Assembly: GCF_025143985.1 (NCBI RefSeq)
Contig: NZ_CP083564.1
Location: 2,991,001-3,055,000 of the forward strand
Direction: 5' to 3'
Length of the DNA: 64,000 nt
Origin: Sulfitobacter sp. W027
Lineage (GTDB): Bacteria; Pseudomonadota; Alphaproteobacteria; Rhodobacterales; Rhodobacteraceae
Part shown: piece after piece, positions 7,819 to 16,493 of the stretch
Layout: each line of letters begins with the position of its first letter
Position numbering within the stretch: position 1 is the stretch's first letter
Translations under genes and position numbers: made by a program
The notes under the pieces: model-generated
What the model saw: the letters and a program-made list of their open reading frames with translations, nothing else
The model's database searches: none
Told to the model about the DNA's origin: nothing

Positions 7819-10665
7819 TCACTCCGCCGCTTCGGCGTAGTCCTCCAGCGGCGGACAGGTGCAGATCAGGTTGCGGTCGCCGTGCACGTTGTCGACGCGG
7901 TTGACCGGCGGCCAGTATTTGTCGACCCGGAAGGCACCGGGAGGGAAGCAGCCCTGTTCGCGGCTGTAAGGCCGGTCGCCCCATTCCACCACCAGATCTT
8001 CGACCGTATGTGGCGCGTTCTTGAGCGGGTTGTTGGTGCGGTCCATGCGGCCCTCTTCGATCTCGCGAATTTCTTCGCGGATCGCCAGCATCGCATCGCA
8101 GAAGCGGTCAAGCTCGGCCTTATTCTCCGACTCCGTAGGCTCGACCATCAGCGTCCCCGCGACCGGCCAAGACATCGTCGGCGCGTGGAAGCCGCAGTCG
8201 ACCAGACGTTTGGCGACGTCTTCGTTGGTCACGCCGGCGGTTTCCTCATAGGGGCGTACATCGATGATGCACTCATGCGCCACCCGGCCTGTGGGGCCTT
8301 TGTAGAGCACGTCGTAAGCCCCTTCGAGGCGCTTCGCGATGTAGTTGGCGTTCAGGATCGCGACCCGTGTGGCCTGTGTCAGCCCTTCGCCGCCCATCAT
8401 CAGGCAGTAGGACCAAGAGATCGGCAGCAGCGACGGCGAGCCGTAGGGGGCCGCCGAGACCGCTGTGCCTTCCTCATTCGGATGGCCCGGCAGATGCGGG
8501 ATCAGGTGCGATTTGACACCGATCGGCCCCATGCCGGGGCCACCGCCGCCATGCGGGATGCAGAAGGTCTTGTGCAGGTTCAGGTGGCTCACGTCGCCGC
8601 CCAGATCGCCGGGGCGCGACAGGCCCACCATGGCATTCATATTGGCCCCATCGATATAGACCTGACCGCCGTGGTCATGGGTGATTTTGGTCACCTCATG
8701 CACGGTTTCCTCAAACACGCCGTGGGTCGAGGGATAGGTGATCATGCAACCGGCGAGGTTCTCGCTGTGCTGCTCCGCCTTGGCGCGGAAATCGTCGAGG
8801 TCGATGTCGCCGTTGGCCGCCGTCTTGATGACCACGACCTTCCAGCCCACCATTTGCGCGGAGGCCGGGTTGGTGCCATGCGCACTCATCGGGATCAGAC
8901 AGATGTTACGGTGCCCCTGCCCCTGTTCGCGGTGGTAAGCCGCGATTGTCAGCAGACCCGCATATTCCCCCTGCGCGCCGGAGTTCGGCTGCATGGAGAT
9001 CGCGTCATAACCGGTAATTTCGCAGAGCTTGTCGGAAAGATCGTCAATCATTTCCTTGTAGCCGAGCGCCTGATCGGCAGGCACGAAGGGGTGAATGAGC
9101 GAAAATTCCCGCCACGTCACCGGCATCATTTCAGCCGCCGAGTTCAACTTCATGGTGCAGGAGCCCAGCGGGATCATCGCCCGGTCCAGCGCCAGATCAC
9201 GGTCGGCCAAGCGTCGCATGTAGCGCATCATCTCGGTCTCGGCCCGGTTCATGTGGAAGATCGGGTGGGTCATGTAGTCGCTGGTGCGCACCATCGCGTC
9301 GGGCAGGCGGTACTCGGGCGTGAAATCGTCATCCGCCTGACGGATGCCGAAAGCGCGCCAAACGGCTTCGATGGTATCGGGCCGGGTGCGCTCGTCCAGC
9401 GAAATGCCGACGCGGGTCTCGCCCACGCGGCGCAGGTTGATGCCCTCATCCACAGCGGATTTCATCACCGCGGCCTGCAACGGGCCAACGTCAACGGTGA
9501 TCGTGTCGAAATAGGCTTTCGGATCGACCTTGAAGCCCGCCGCCTCCAGCCCTTTTGCCAGACGCACCGTCTTGCGGTGGATGCGCTGCGCGATGGCTTT
9601 CAGCCCCTCGGGACCGTGGAATACCGCATACATTGAGGCCATGACCGCCAAAAGCGCCTGCGCGGTACAGACGTTGGAGGTCGCCTTCTCACGCCGAATG
9701 TGCTGCTCGCGGGTCTGCAAAGACAGGCGGTAAGCGCGGTTGCCATGGGCGTCGATCGAGACGCCGACAATCCGGCCCGGCATGGTGCGCTTCATCGCGT
9801 CGCGGCAGGCCATATAGGCCGCGTGCGGGCCACCGTAACCTTCGGGCACGCCAAACCGCTGGGTCGAGCCCACGGCAATGTCGGCGCCCATCGCGCCCGG
9901 CTCTTTCAGCAGCGTCAGCGCCAGCGGGTCGGCGGTGACGATGCCGATGGCCTTGGCGTCATGCAGCGCGGTCATGTGGTCGGTGAAATCGCGCACATGG
10001 CCGTAGGTGCCGGGGTATTGGAAGATCGCGCCAAAGACCTTGTCGGCCTCCATCTTGTCGGGGTCGCCAACGATCACTTCGATGCCCAGCGGCTCAGCGC
10101 GGGTTTTCATCACGGCGATGTTCTGCGGGTGGCAGTCGCGGTCCACAAAGAAGGCCATCGCCTTGGATTTCGACCCACGGAGCGCCATGGTCATCGCTTC
10201 GGCACAGGCGGTGGCTTCATCCAACAGCGAGGCATTGGCGACCTCAAGCCCGGTCAGGTCGCTGACCATGGTCTGGAAGTTCAGCAGGGCCTCAAGACGG
10301 CCTTGGGAAATCTCGGGCTGGTAAGGCGTATAGGCCGTGTACCACGCGGGGTTTTCCAAAATGTTGCGCTGGATCGCCGGGGGCGTGACGGTGCCATGAT
10401 ACCCCTGCCCGATCAGGCTGGTGAGCACCTTGTTCTTGCCCGCAATGGTCCGCATGTGCTCCAGCACTTCGCGCTCGCTCATCGCTTTGCCGAAATCGAG
10501 CGGTTCCTTGGCGCGGATCGCCTTGGGCATCGTGTCGTCGATCAGCGCGTCGAGGCTTTCGGCCCCCACGGTGTCGAGCATCTGCGACATCTCGGAAGGG
10601 GACGGGCCGATGTGACGCCGGTTGGCGAAGTCATATGGCAAATAGTCGGTGGGCTTGAAGCTCAT
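7819..10665 (-). CDS. gcvP: Glycine dehydrogenase (decarboxylating), P-protein
   Basis: The 948-residue single-chain P-protein decarboxylates glycine with pyridoxal phosphate and loads the aminomethyl group onto the lipoyl arm of GcvH. The PLP lysine lies in [18 protein letters not shown], and the N-terminal half carries [20 protein letters not shown]. The start [13 protein letters not shown] at 10665 is chosen over an upstream in-frame GTG because it has GAGGAA about 6 bases before it and matches the family N-terminus. It is the last gene of gcvT-gcvH-gcvP, 115 bases after gcvH, and is presumably under the glycine riboswitch upstream of gcvT. Confidence 0.96.
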   Translation of the reverse strand: MSFKPTDYLPYDFANRRHIGPSPSEMSQMLDTVGAESLDALIDDTMPKAIRAKEPLDFGKAMSEREVLEHMRTIAGKNKVLTSLIGQGYHGTVTPPAIQRNILENPAWYTAYTPYQPEISQGRLEALLNFQTMVSDLTGLEVANASLLDEATACAEAMTMALRGSKSKAMAFFVDRDCHPQNIAVMKTRAEPLGIEVIVGDPDKMEADKVFGAIFQYPGTYGHVRDFTDHMTALHDAKAIGIVTADPLALTLLKEPGAMGADIAVGSTQRFGVPEGYGGPHAAYMACRDAMKRTMPGRIVGVSIDAHGNRAYRLSLQTREQHIRREKATSNVCTAQALLAVMASMYAVFHGPEGLKAIAQRIHRKTVRLAKGLEAAGFKVDPKAYFDTITVDVGPLQAAVMKSAVDEGINLRRVGETRVGISLDERTRPDTIEAVWRAFGIRQADDDFTPEYRLPDAMVRTSDYMTHPIFHMNRAETEMMRYMRRLADRDLALDRAMIPLGSCTMKLNSAAEMMPVTWREFSLIHPFVPADQALGYKEMIDDLSDKLCEITGYDAISMQPNSGAQGEYAGLLTIAAYHREQGQGHRNICLIPMSAHGTNPASAQMVGWKVVVIKTAANGDIDLDDFRAKAEQHSENLAGCMITYPSTHGVFEETVHEVTKITHDHGGQVYIDGANMNAMVGLSRPGDLGGDVSHLNLHKTFCIPHGGGGPGMGPIGVKSHLIPHLPGHPNEEGTAVSAAPYGSPSLLPISWSYCLMMGGEGLTQATRVAILNANYIAKRLEGAYDVLYKGPTGRVAHECIIDVRPYEETAGVTNEDVAKRLVDCGFHAPTMSWPVAGTLMVEPTESENKAELDRFCDAMLAIREEIREIEEGRMDRTNNPLKNAPHTVEDLVVEWGDRPYSREQGCFPPGAFRVDKYWPPVNRVDNVHGDRNLICTCPPLEDYAEAAE

Positions 10666-10780
10666 GTCAGATTCCTCGTCGCGCGGCGCGGCAGCGGCGC
10701 CCCCTGTTTCATGCGCGCCGCCCAAGCGGGCGACGCAAGTTGTCAACTCAAGATGCCGGGCCTGCCGACATCGGGGCCAT

Positions 10781-11140
10781 TCAGCCGATGAACTTTTGGT
10801 AAGCGGCTTCGTCCATGAAGTCGTCCATTTGGCTGGCGTCAGTGAACTTCAGCTTGAAGAACCACGCCTCGCCCTGTGGATCATCATTCACCATGCTGGG
10901 GTTGTCGGTCAGCGCAGAATTCACCTCGGTGATTTCACCGTCAATGGGGGCCAGAATGTCAGACGCGGCCTTGACGGATTCGATCACGACCACTTCGTCG
11001 TCCTTGCTAACCACGGTGCCTTCATCGGGCAGTTCGACAAAGACCACATCGCCCAGCTGCTCGGCGGCATGTGTGGTGATGCCTACGACCACTTCGTCAC
11101 CCTCGACGCGCAGCCATTCATGTTCTTCGGTAAATTTCAT
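10781..11140 (-). CDS. gcvH: Glycine cleavage system H-protein
   Basis: The 119-residue H-protein is the lipoylated carrier that shuttles the aminomethyl group between P-, T- and L-proteins. The lipoylation site is Lys57 in [16 protein letters not shown], and the N-terminus KFTEEHEWL is typical. Length is normal. It lies 21 bases downstream of gcvT with its own ribosome site (GGGAACTCC before the ATG at 11140). Confidence 0.96.
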   Translation of the reverse strand: MKFTEEHEWLRVEGDEVVVGITTHAAEQLGDVVFVELPDEGTVVSKDDEVVVIESVKAASDILAPIDGEITEVNSALTDNPSMVNDDPQGEAWFFKLKFTDASQMDDFMDEAAYQKFIG

Positions 11141-11161
11141 TTTGGAGTTCCCTGTGTAGAT

Positions 11162-12295
11162 TCAGCGTTTGAAGTTCGCCGCAACGAACGGCATTTTCGT
11201 GACAGTCAATGGCAAGCGCTTGCCGCGGACCTCGCCCCAAAGCGGAGTGTCGACCTTCGCATGCTCGGCGCTGACATAGCCCATGGCAACGGGGCCGCCA
11301 ACCGTCGGACCAAAGCCGCCGGAGGTGACGGTGCCGACTTCATTACCGCCCTCAGCCGCATCAAAGATCGCCACCCCTTCGCGCATTGGCGCACGGCCTT
11401 CGGGCAGCAGCCCCACCCGCTTGCGCGGTGCCCCATCGGTCAATTGTTGAAGCACGACACCCGCGCCGGGAAAACCACCCGCCCGCTCACCATCATTGCG
11501 CCGCACCTTCTGGATCGCCCAGTTCAGCGCCGCCTCGACTGGCGTTGTGGTGGTGTCGATGTCATGACCATAAAGGCACAGACCGCCTTCAAGCCGCAGG
11601 CTGTCGCGTGCGCCCAGACCGATGGGCTCGACCTCTTCCAGCGCCAGAAGCTTGCGCGCCAAGGCTTCAGCATCCGCATTGGCCACTGAAATCTCGTAAC
11701 CGTCTTCGCCGGTGTAGCCTGAGCGCGACAGGGTGACGGTGATCCCGTCAATGTCGACGTCCCGCGCCACGTCCATAAATTTCATTTCCGCCACCGAGGG
11801 CTGCAACCGCGCCAGCGCCGCTTCGGCTTTCGGCCCTTGAAGGGCCAGCAACGCACGGTCATCCAAGACCTCGATGTCACAACGGTCCGACAGCGCCTCT
11901 TTCATCAGAGCAATGTCATCATCCTTGCAGCCTGCATTGACCACGACAAACAGATGATCGCCCAGATTGGCCAACATCAGATCGTCCAGAATACCGCCAT
12001 TGGGATCAGTGAACATCGCATAGCGCTGGCGCATCTCATCAAGGCCCAGCACATCGACCGGCACGAGGCTCTCCATCGCCAAAGCCGCATCTTCATAGCT
12101 GCACGATTTCGCCCGCACCACGACTTGCCCCATATGGCTCACGTCAAACAGCCCGGCGGCCGCACGGGTGTGCACATGTTCCTTCATCACACCAAGGGGA
12201 TATTGCACGGGCATCGAATAGCCCGCAAAGGGCACCATCTTAGCCCCCAGTTCCACATGCAAATCATGCAATGCCGTCTGCTTAAGATCGCTCAT
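11162..12295 (-). CDS. gcvT: Glycine cleavage system T-protein (aminomethyltransferase)
   Basis: The 377-residue T-protein moves the methylene unit from the H-protein to tetrahydrofolate. Family signatures include LGAKMVPFAGYSMPVQY at the N-terminus, GLFDVSHMGQ, SRSGYTGEDGYEI with the folate-site region, and GLGARDSLRLEGGLCLYG. The ATG at 12295 is chosen because MSDLKQTALHDLH matches homologues and AGGAAAGG precedes it. The open frame further upstream runs into the riboswitch and is leader RNA. First gene of the gcv operon. Confidence 0.95.
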   Translation of the reverse strand: MSDLKQTALHDLHVELGAKMVPFAGYSMPVQYPLGVMKEHVHTRAAAGLFDVSHMGQVVVRAKSCSYEDAALAMESLVPVDVLGLDEMRQRYAMFTDPNGGILDDLMLANLGDHLFVVVNAGCKDDDIALMKEALSDRCDIEVLDDRALLALQGPKAEAALARLQPSVAEMKFMDVARDVDIDGITVTLSRSGYTGEDGYEISVANADAEALARKLLALEEVEPIGLGARDSLRLEGGLCLYGHDIDTTTTPVEAALNWAIQKVRRNDGERAGGFPGAGVVLQQLTDGAPRKRVGLLPEGRAPMREGVAIFDAAEGGNEVGTVTSGGFGPTVGGPVAMGYVSAEHAKVDTPLWGEVRGKRLPLTVTKMPFVAANFKR

Positions 12296-12378
12296 CCGGT
12301 TCGCCTTTCCTGTCGCTTCCGGATGACCTTTTGACCATGCCGGCACCTTAGCGCCGCTGCTGCCGCGCATGATGCCCC

Positions 12379-12525
12379 CTCTGTCCTTCCGCCTGAGATC
12401 GTTATCCCTTCGGCGTGCGCATCCGCGCATCTCTCCAGAGTCTTGGTCACGTCACGGTCCTGGGGCCTGAGAGTTTCCGGGGCGGTTGCTCCTTCGGCAT
12501 CGGTGTTAACCGATTCTCCCGTGAC
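12379..12525 (-). promoter_or_regulatory. Tandem glycine riboswitch upstream of gcvT
   Basis: Two glycine aptamers lie in series on the minus strand. Aptamer 1 (12525-12451) is closed by GTCACGG / CCGTGAC and holds GCCGAAGGAGCAA and GGAAACTCTCAGGC. Aptamer 2 (12440-12379) is closed by CTCTG / CAGAG and holds GCCGAAGGG and ATCTCAGGCGGA. A 10-base linker joins them, and the remaining 83 bases to the gcvT start form the expression platform. Glycine riboswitches of this form raise gcv expression when glycine is abundant. The promoter must lie in the 107 bases between 12525 and the divergent gene at 12633. Confidence 0.93.
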
Positions 12526-12632
12526 GATTTGGCCTTTCGTATGCTGCCGCATACCTCTGCGTCAAGCGTGCTTGTAGGCAGATGCGACACATGTTTTGTT
12601 GCGCGCGACATGGCAAACGGAAAGCACCCCGC

Positions 12633-13223
12633 ATGACTCCCTATTTCTTTGGCTACGGCAGCCTTGTGAACCGCAACACCCACAGCTACCCAGACGCCCG
12701 CCCGGCGCAGCTTGACGGTTGGCGGCGGCAATGGATCCGAACCGAGGGCCGCGATATCGTCTATCTCTCGGTAGTGCAAAACCCCGCCACCCGCATCGAC
12801 GGGCTGATCGCTGCGGTGCCGGGTGCAGACTGGGCCGCACTGGACAAGCGCGAATACAGCTACGAGCGCCACGCCTCAGGCGGCGCGGTGGTGCATGATC
12901 TGGCCCCCGCCCCCGACATCGCCCACTACGCCATCCCCGCCGACATCGCGGTAGACCACGGCGATCACGTCATCCTGCTGAGCTACCTCGACGTGGTGGT
13001 TCAAGGCTTCCTGCGCGAATTCGGCACCGATGGCGCGGCACGCTTCTTCGATACGACCGATGGCTGGGACACACCCATTCTCAACGACCGCGCCGCGCCG
13101 ATCTACCCGCGTCACCAAACGCTGACGGAGGCGGAAACCACCGTGGTCGACCAGCATATGAACCGCCTGTCGGTGCAAATCAAACAACGCGAAGAAACCA
13201 CCTTCGCAGCAAGGAACTTCTGA
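12633..13223 (+). CDS. Gamma-glutamylcyclotransferase-like protein
   Basis: The 196-residue protein opens with the GGCT substrate-loop motif FFGYGSLV (residues 5-12) and has an acidic residue at the expected catalytic place, Glu74 in LDKREYSYER. GGCT-fold enzymes release 5-oxoproline from gamma-glutamyl compounds, but many bacterial members have no proven substrate. The ATG at 12633 is chosen because the motif normally begins within ten residues of the N-terminus. It is divergent from the gcv operon and stands alone; a hairpin and an intergenic repeat follow it. Confidence 0.75.
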   Translation: MTPYFFGYGSLVNRNTHSYPDARPAQLDGWRRQWIRTEGRDIVYLSVVQNPATRIDGLIAAVPGADWAALDKREYSYERHASGGAVVHDLAPAPDIAHYAIPADIAVDHGDHVILLSYLDVVVQGFLREFGTDGAARFFDTTDGWDTPILNDRAAPIYPRHQTLTEAETTVVDQHMNRLSVQIKQREETTFAARNF

Positions 13224-13250
13224 GGGCCGCAAGCACAGCCCCCAAACCTC

Positions 13251-13271
13251 CTTCATCCTTTTTCAAATACC
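13251..13271 (+). repeat. Short intergenic repeat, copy 1 (CTTCATCC...CAAATACC)
   Basis: A 21-base stretch beginning CTTCATCCTTTT and ending CAAATACC lies 28 bases after the stop of the GGCT-like gene. A copy differing at one position lies at 52309-52329, 36 bases after another stop codon. The shared position suggests a genome-wide 3'-flanking element. Confidence 0.5.
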
Positions 13272-13280
13272 CGCGGGGGT

Positions 13281-13299
13281 CCGGGGGCAGAGCCCCCGG
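13281..13299. terminator. GC hairpin between convergent GGCT-like gene and gltX
   Basis: CCGGGGGC and GCCCCCGG form a perfect 8-bp stem around the loop AGA. No T-run follows on either strand, so it is a weak intrinsic terminator at best. It sits midway between two convergent stops (13223 and 13313). Confidence 0.5.
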
Positions 13300-13312
13300 T
13301 CGCTCGGTCTGC

Positions 13313-14650
13313 TCAGCCGCGCGCCTTCACGTTCTGCAGCAACGGCATCACCTGCGCCATCTCCGGCCCGTGTTCTTGCCCCGTCAGCGCCAAACGCAGG
13401 GGCCGGAACAACCCGCGCCCCTTGCGGCCCGTGGCCTCTTTGACCGCGGCGGTCCAGCTTGACCATGTGGTCTCATCAAACGGCATCTCCGGCAGCAGCA
13501 GCATCGCTTGCGCCACGAACTCGCGGTCTTCCTCGGCAATCACCGGCTCGGCCCCGTCGCGGAACATGGCCCACCATGGGCCCAGATCGTTTAACGTCGA
13601 GATATTCTCACGGGTGACCGCCCAGAACTGCGCGGCTTTATCCTCCGGCACGCCAATCGCGGCGATATCATCGGCCACGGCCTCAAGCGGCAGTTGCTGT
13701 AGGTAGCGCCCCGTCAGCGGGAAGAGGTCCTGCACGTCGAACTTGGTCGGAGCCGAGCCAAAGCGGTTGATATCAAACCCCTCGATCAATTGCGCCATGT
13801 CGTTGCGCAATTCCACCGGATCCGACGACCCCAACCGCGCCATCAGGCTCAAGAGCGCGAAGGGCTGCACCCCCTGCTCACGCAGATCGCGCAGGGCCAG
13901 TGTGCCCAGGCGTTTGCTCAGCGCCTCGCCCTGCGGACCGGTCAGCAGTGAGTGATGCGCAAAGGACGGCACGGCGCCATTGCCCAAGGCCTGCATGATC
14001 TGAATTTGCGTCGCAGTGTTGGTCACATGGTCCGACCCTCGCACGACATGGGTTACGCCCATATCGGTGTCATCCACGACGCTCGCCAGCGTATAAAGGA
14101 TTTGCCCATCGCCGCGGATCAGCACCGGATCGCTGACCGAGGCCGCGTCGATCGAGATAGCGCCTAGAATACCGTCGTCCCACTCGATCCGTTGGTGGTC
14201 GAGCTTGAAACGCCAGACACCATCACCCCGCTCAGCACGTAGGGCGTGTTTCTCTTCGTCGCCGAGTTTCAGCGCAGCGCGGTCGTAGACCGGCGGCTTG
14301 CCCATATTGAGCTGCTTTTTCCGCTTGAGGTCCAGCTCCGTCGGCGTCTCGAATGCCTCATAGAAACGGCCCTTTTCGCGCAGGTCTTCGGCGGCGGCGT
14401 GGTAGCGGTCCAGCCGCTCGGACTGACGCTCAACCCGGTCCCATTCCAAGCCCAACCATTCGAGGTCTTGCTTGATGCCGTCGACATATTCTTCTTTGCT
14501 GCGCTCAGGATCGGTGTCGTCGATGCGCAGGATAAAAGTGCCGCCTGCCTTGCGCGCGATGAGGTAGTTCATCAGCGCAGTGCGCAGGTTGCCCACGTGG
14601 ATATAGCCAGTGGGGGACGGGGCGAAACGGGTAACGGTGGGGTTGGACAT
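13313..14650 (-). CDS. gltX: Glutamyl-tRNA synthetase
   Basis: The 445-residue class I synthetase charges tRNA with glutamate. The HIGH signature appears as HVGN in APSPTGYIHVGNLRTALMN and the KMSKS loop as ALSKRLGT. Length fits the shorter of the two GluRS types that many Rhodobacteraceae carry; that this is the second copy (GltX2) is an inference. The ATG at 14650 (MSNPTVTRFAPSPTG) has AGGAG about 8 bases upstream. It lies 65 bases downstream of the MORN gene on the same strand. Confidence 0.93.
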   Translation of the reverse strand: MSNPTVTRFAPSPTGYIHVGNLRTALMNYLIARKAGGTFILRIDDTDPERSKEEYVDGIKQDLEWLGLEWDRVERQSERLDRYHAAAEDLREKGRFYEAFETPTELDLKRKKQLNMGKPPVYDRAALKLGDEEKHALRAERGDGVWRFKLDHQRIEWDDGILGAISIDAASVSDPVLIRGDGQILYTLASVVDDTDMGVTHVVRGSDHVTNTATQIQIMQALGNGAVPSFAHHSLLTGPQGEALSKRLGTLALRDLREQGVQPFALLSLMARLGSSDPVELRNDMAQLIEGFDINRFGSAPTKFDVQDLFPLTGRYLQQLPLEAVADDIAAIGVPEDKAAQFWAVTRENISTLNDLGPWWAMFRDGAEPVIAEEDREFVAQAMLLLPEMPFDETTWSSWTAAVKEATGRKGRGLFRPLRLALTGQEHGPEMAQVMPLLQNVKARG

Positions 14651-14715
14651 CTGGCGTACTCCTGTTGCGCGCGGGCTTGCCACAGGGCGCGGGCGTTGTC
14701 CAGTAAAGGCGGGGG

Positions 14716-16290
14716 TCAGCCGCCGTCTGCCGGGGTGCCGGTCGGCGCGGGCACGACCTCTGAGGTGTCTTCCTCGACACTTTGCTCAGGGGCCTCCTCT
14801 ACGGCGGCTCCCTCTTCCCCGGCCGTTTCTGCCGGGGTTGCATCCGCAGGCAGCGCCTCTTCCTCGGGCGCTTCGGCCTCGGCTTCCGGCGCTGCCTCAG
14901 CAGCCCCATCGCTCAACGCACCGTTCTCCCAATCGCCCGAGGCTTCTTCGCCGCTGGCATAGCGCATGGTGCCGTTGCCCTGCCGTTTGCCTGCTTTAAA
15001 GGTGCCTTCATAGACATCGCCATTGGCATAGGTCGCCACGCCCTGCCCTTCGATCTCCCCGTCGGTCCAGTCACCTTCGTAGACAAAGCCGCTGGCCATG
15101 GTGATCTTGCCTTTGCCATGGCGCTGGCCTTCGGCAAACTCGCCCTCATAGACAGTCCCATCGGGATAGGTCGCCTTGCCCTGCCCATGGCGCTGACCGT
15201 CCTGCCAGCCGCCTTCATAGCGATAGCCGTCGGCATAGGTCATCACCCCCTGGCCGTGGTTGCGGGCGTCTTTAAACGCGCCTTCATAGACCACACCGTT
15301 AGTATAGGTCGCGATACCTTCGCCTTCGATCACACCGGCGACCCATGCGCCTTCATAGGTAGAGCCATCGGGGTAGGTGATCTTGCCCGTGCCATCGGCC
15401 AAGTCATTGCGGAAGGTGCCGACATAGACCGAGCCGTCGGGATAGGTCACCTGCCCCTCGCCTTCGATCTGCCCGGCCACCCATGAGCCGGTGTAGACAT
15501 AGCCATCGGTGCCGGTAAACGTGCCCTGCCCGTCGCGGCGGTCGTCTTTGAAGTCGCCCTCATAGACATCGCCATTCTCATAGGTGACCTTGCCCTTGCC
15601 CTCACGGCGGCCCGCCACCAACGTGCCTTCGTAAACATCGCCATTAGGCTGGGTCAGCGTGCCGGTGCCGTCGATCTGGCCGTCTTTCCACAGGCCGACA
15701 TAAATCAGACCGTCGGGCATGGTCAGCGTGCCTTCGCCGCTGCGTTTGCCGGCTTCGATCTCGCCTTCATAGACCGCGCCATCGGGATAGGTGATCGTAC
15801 CAACGCCCTGTTTGACGCCATCGACCCAATCGCCTTTGTATTCATAGCCACCGGGGCTTTGCATCACGCCCTTGCCGTGGTGTTTGGCGTTGCGGAACTC
15901 ACCCTCATAGCGCACGCCATTGGCATAGATCGCCACGCCTTGGCCCATGATTGCGCCGGCTTCCCATTCGCCCTCATAGGTGCCGCCATCGGCAAAGGTG
16001 ATCTTGCCCAGACCTTCGGGCTTGCCCTTGGCAAAGTTACCCTCATAGACCGATCCGTTTGGAAAACGTGCGACGCCTTCGCCCTTGATCTCGCCCTCGA
16101 CCCACTCACCGGAATATTCATAACCATTGGGGAGCTTATAGGTGCCGCTGCCATGTTGAAGGCCGCCCTGAAAGGTGCCTTCATAGATGCCACCGTCGTC
16201 ATATTCCTTGGTCAGCACCTGCCCGTCCTGCGCCGCGAGCGGCGTGGCCAGAAGGGCGATCAGACAGAGGGGCAGGCTGCGGTGCAACAT
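14716..16290 (-). CDS. Secreted MORN-repeat protein
   Basis: The 524-residue protein has a signal peptide (cleavage near residue 20, ending PLAAQ). It then has eighteen contiguous 23-residue MORN repeats (residues 34-447; core Y-x-G-x-W/F...G-x-G-x-x-x-Y-x-x-G), a degenerate nineteenth (448-462), and an acidic Ala/Glu/Pro tail (463-524). MORN arrays form extended beta-hairpin rods that bind proteins or lipids; here the array should face the periplasm or outside. Repeats alternate between Trp and Phe/Leu/Ile at the core aromatic position, and this alternation breaks once, between repeats 9 and 10. No enzymatic domain is present. Partner and role are unknown. Confidence 0.9.
   Translation of the reverse strand: MLHRSLPLCLIALLATPLAAQDGQVLTKEYDDGGIYEGTFQGGLQHGSGTYKLPNGYEYSGEWVEGEIKGEGVARFPNGSVYEGNFAKGKPEGLGKITFADGGTYEGEWEAGAIMGQGVAIYANGVRYEGEFRNAKHHGKGVMQSPGGYEYKGDWVDGVKQGVGTITYPDGAVYEGEIEAGKRSGEGTLTMPDGLIYVGLWKDGQIDGTGTLTQPNGDVYEGTLVAGRREGKGKVTYENGDVYEGDFKDDRRDGQGTFTGTDGYVYTGSWVAGQIEGEGQVTYPDGSVYVGTFRNDLADGTGKITYPDGSTYEGAWVAGVIEGEGIATYTNGVVYEGAFKDARNHGQGVMTYADGYRYEGGWQDGQRHGQGKATYPDGTVYEGEFAEGQRHGKGKITMASGFVYEGDWTDGEIEGQGVATYANGDVYEGTFKAGKRQGNGTMRYASGEEASGDWENGALSDGAAEAAPEAEAEAPEEEALPADATPAETAGEEGAAVEEAPEQSVEEDTSEVVPAPTGTPADGG
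14950..16191 (-). repeat. MORN-coding tandem array, 18 x 69 bp, two nine-repeat halves
   Basis: The DNA encodes eighteen in-frame 23-residue units. Units 1-9 (16191-15571) align unit by unit with 10-18 (15570-14950). For example, units 5 and 14 share HGKGVM/HGQGVM, units 3 and 12 share GKIT, and units 9 and 18 both start DVYEGT. This points to an old duplication of a nine-unit block. Confidence 0.75.
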
Positions 16291-16493
16291 GGGCGGAAAT
16301 TCCCGATCTCGTTAGGTGTCATTTGCCCTGAGGTTACGGGTGATGGAGGGCAGAGGCAACGTGTTTGCAGGACTGGCACGCCGGTTTGGGCGGATCCCGC
16401 GCAACCGGCGCTGCGGGCCGCGCGCACCTGGGGGTTTCGGTCTGGCGTTGATCTGCTACATCGAACCAACGCCAGTCAGCCCGGAGCCTTCCC

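Noticed and set aside
7882..9636. A 584-codon open frame on the plus strand
   Set aside because: It lies wholly antisense to gcvP, which has clear homology. Long antisense frames are common in GC-rich genes, and the translated product (His/Arg-rich) looks like no protein family.
14950..16191. Regular 69-bp tandem repeats resembling an array
   Set aside because: They encode MORN units in frame, without spacer/repeat alternation or cas genes, so this is not a CRISPR.
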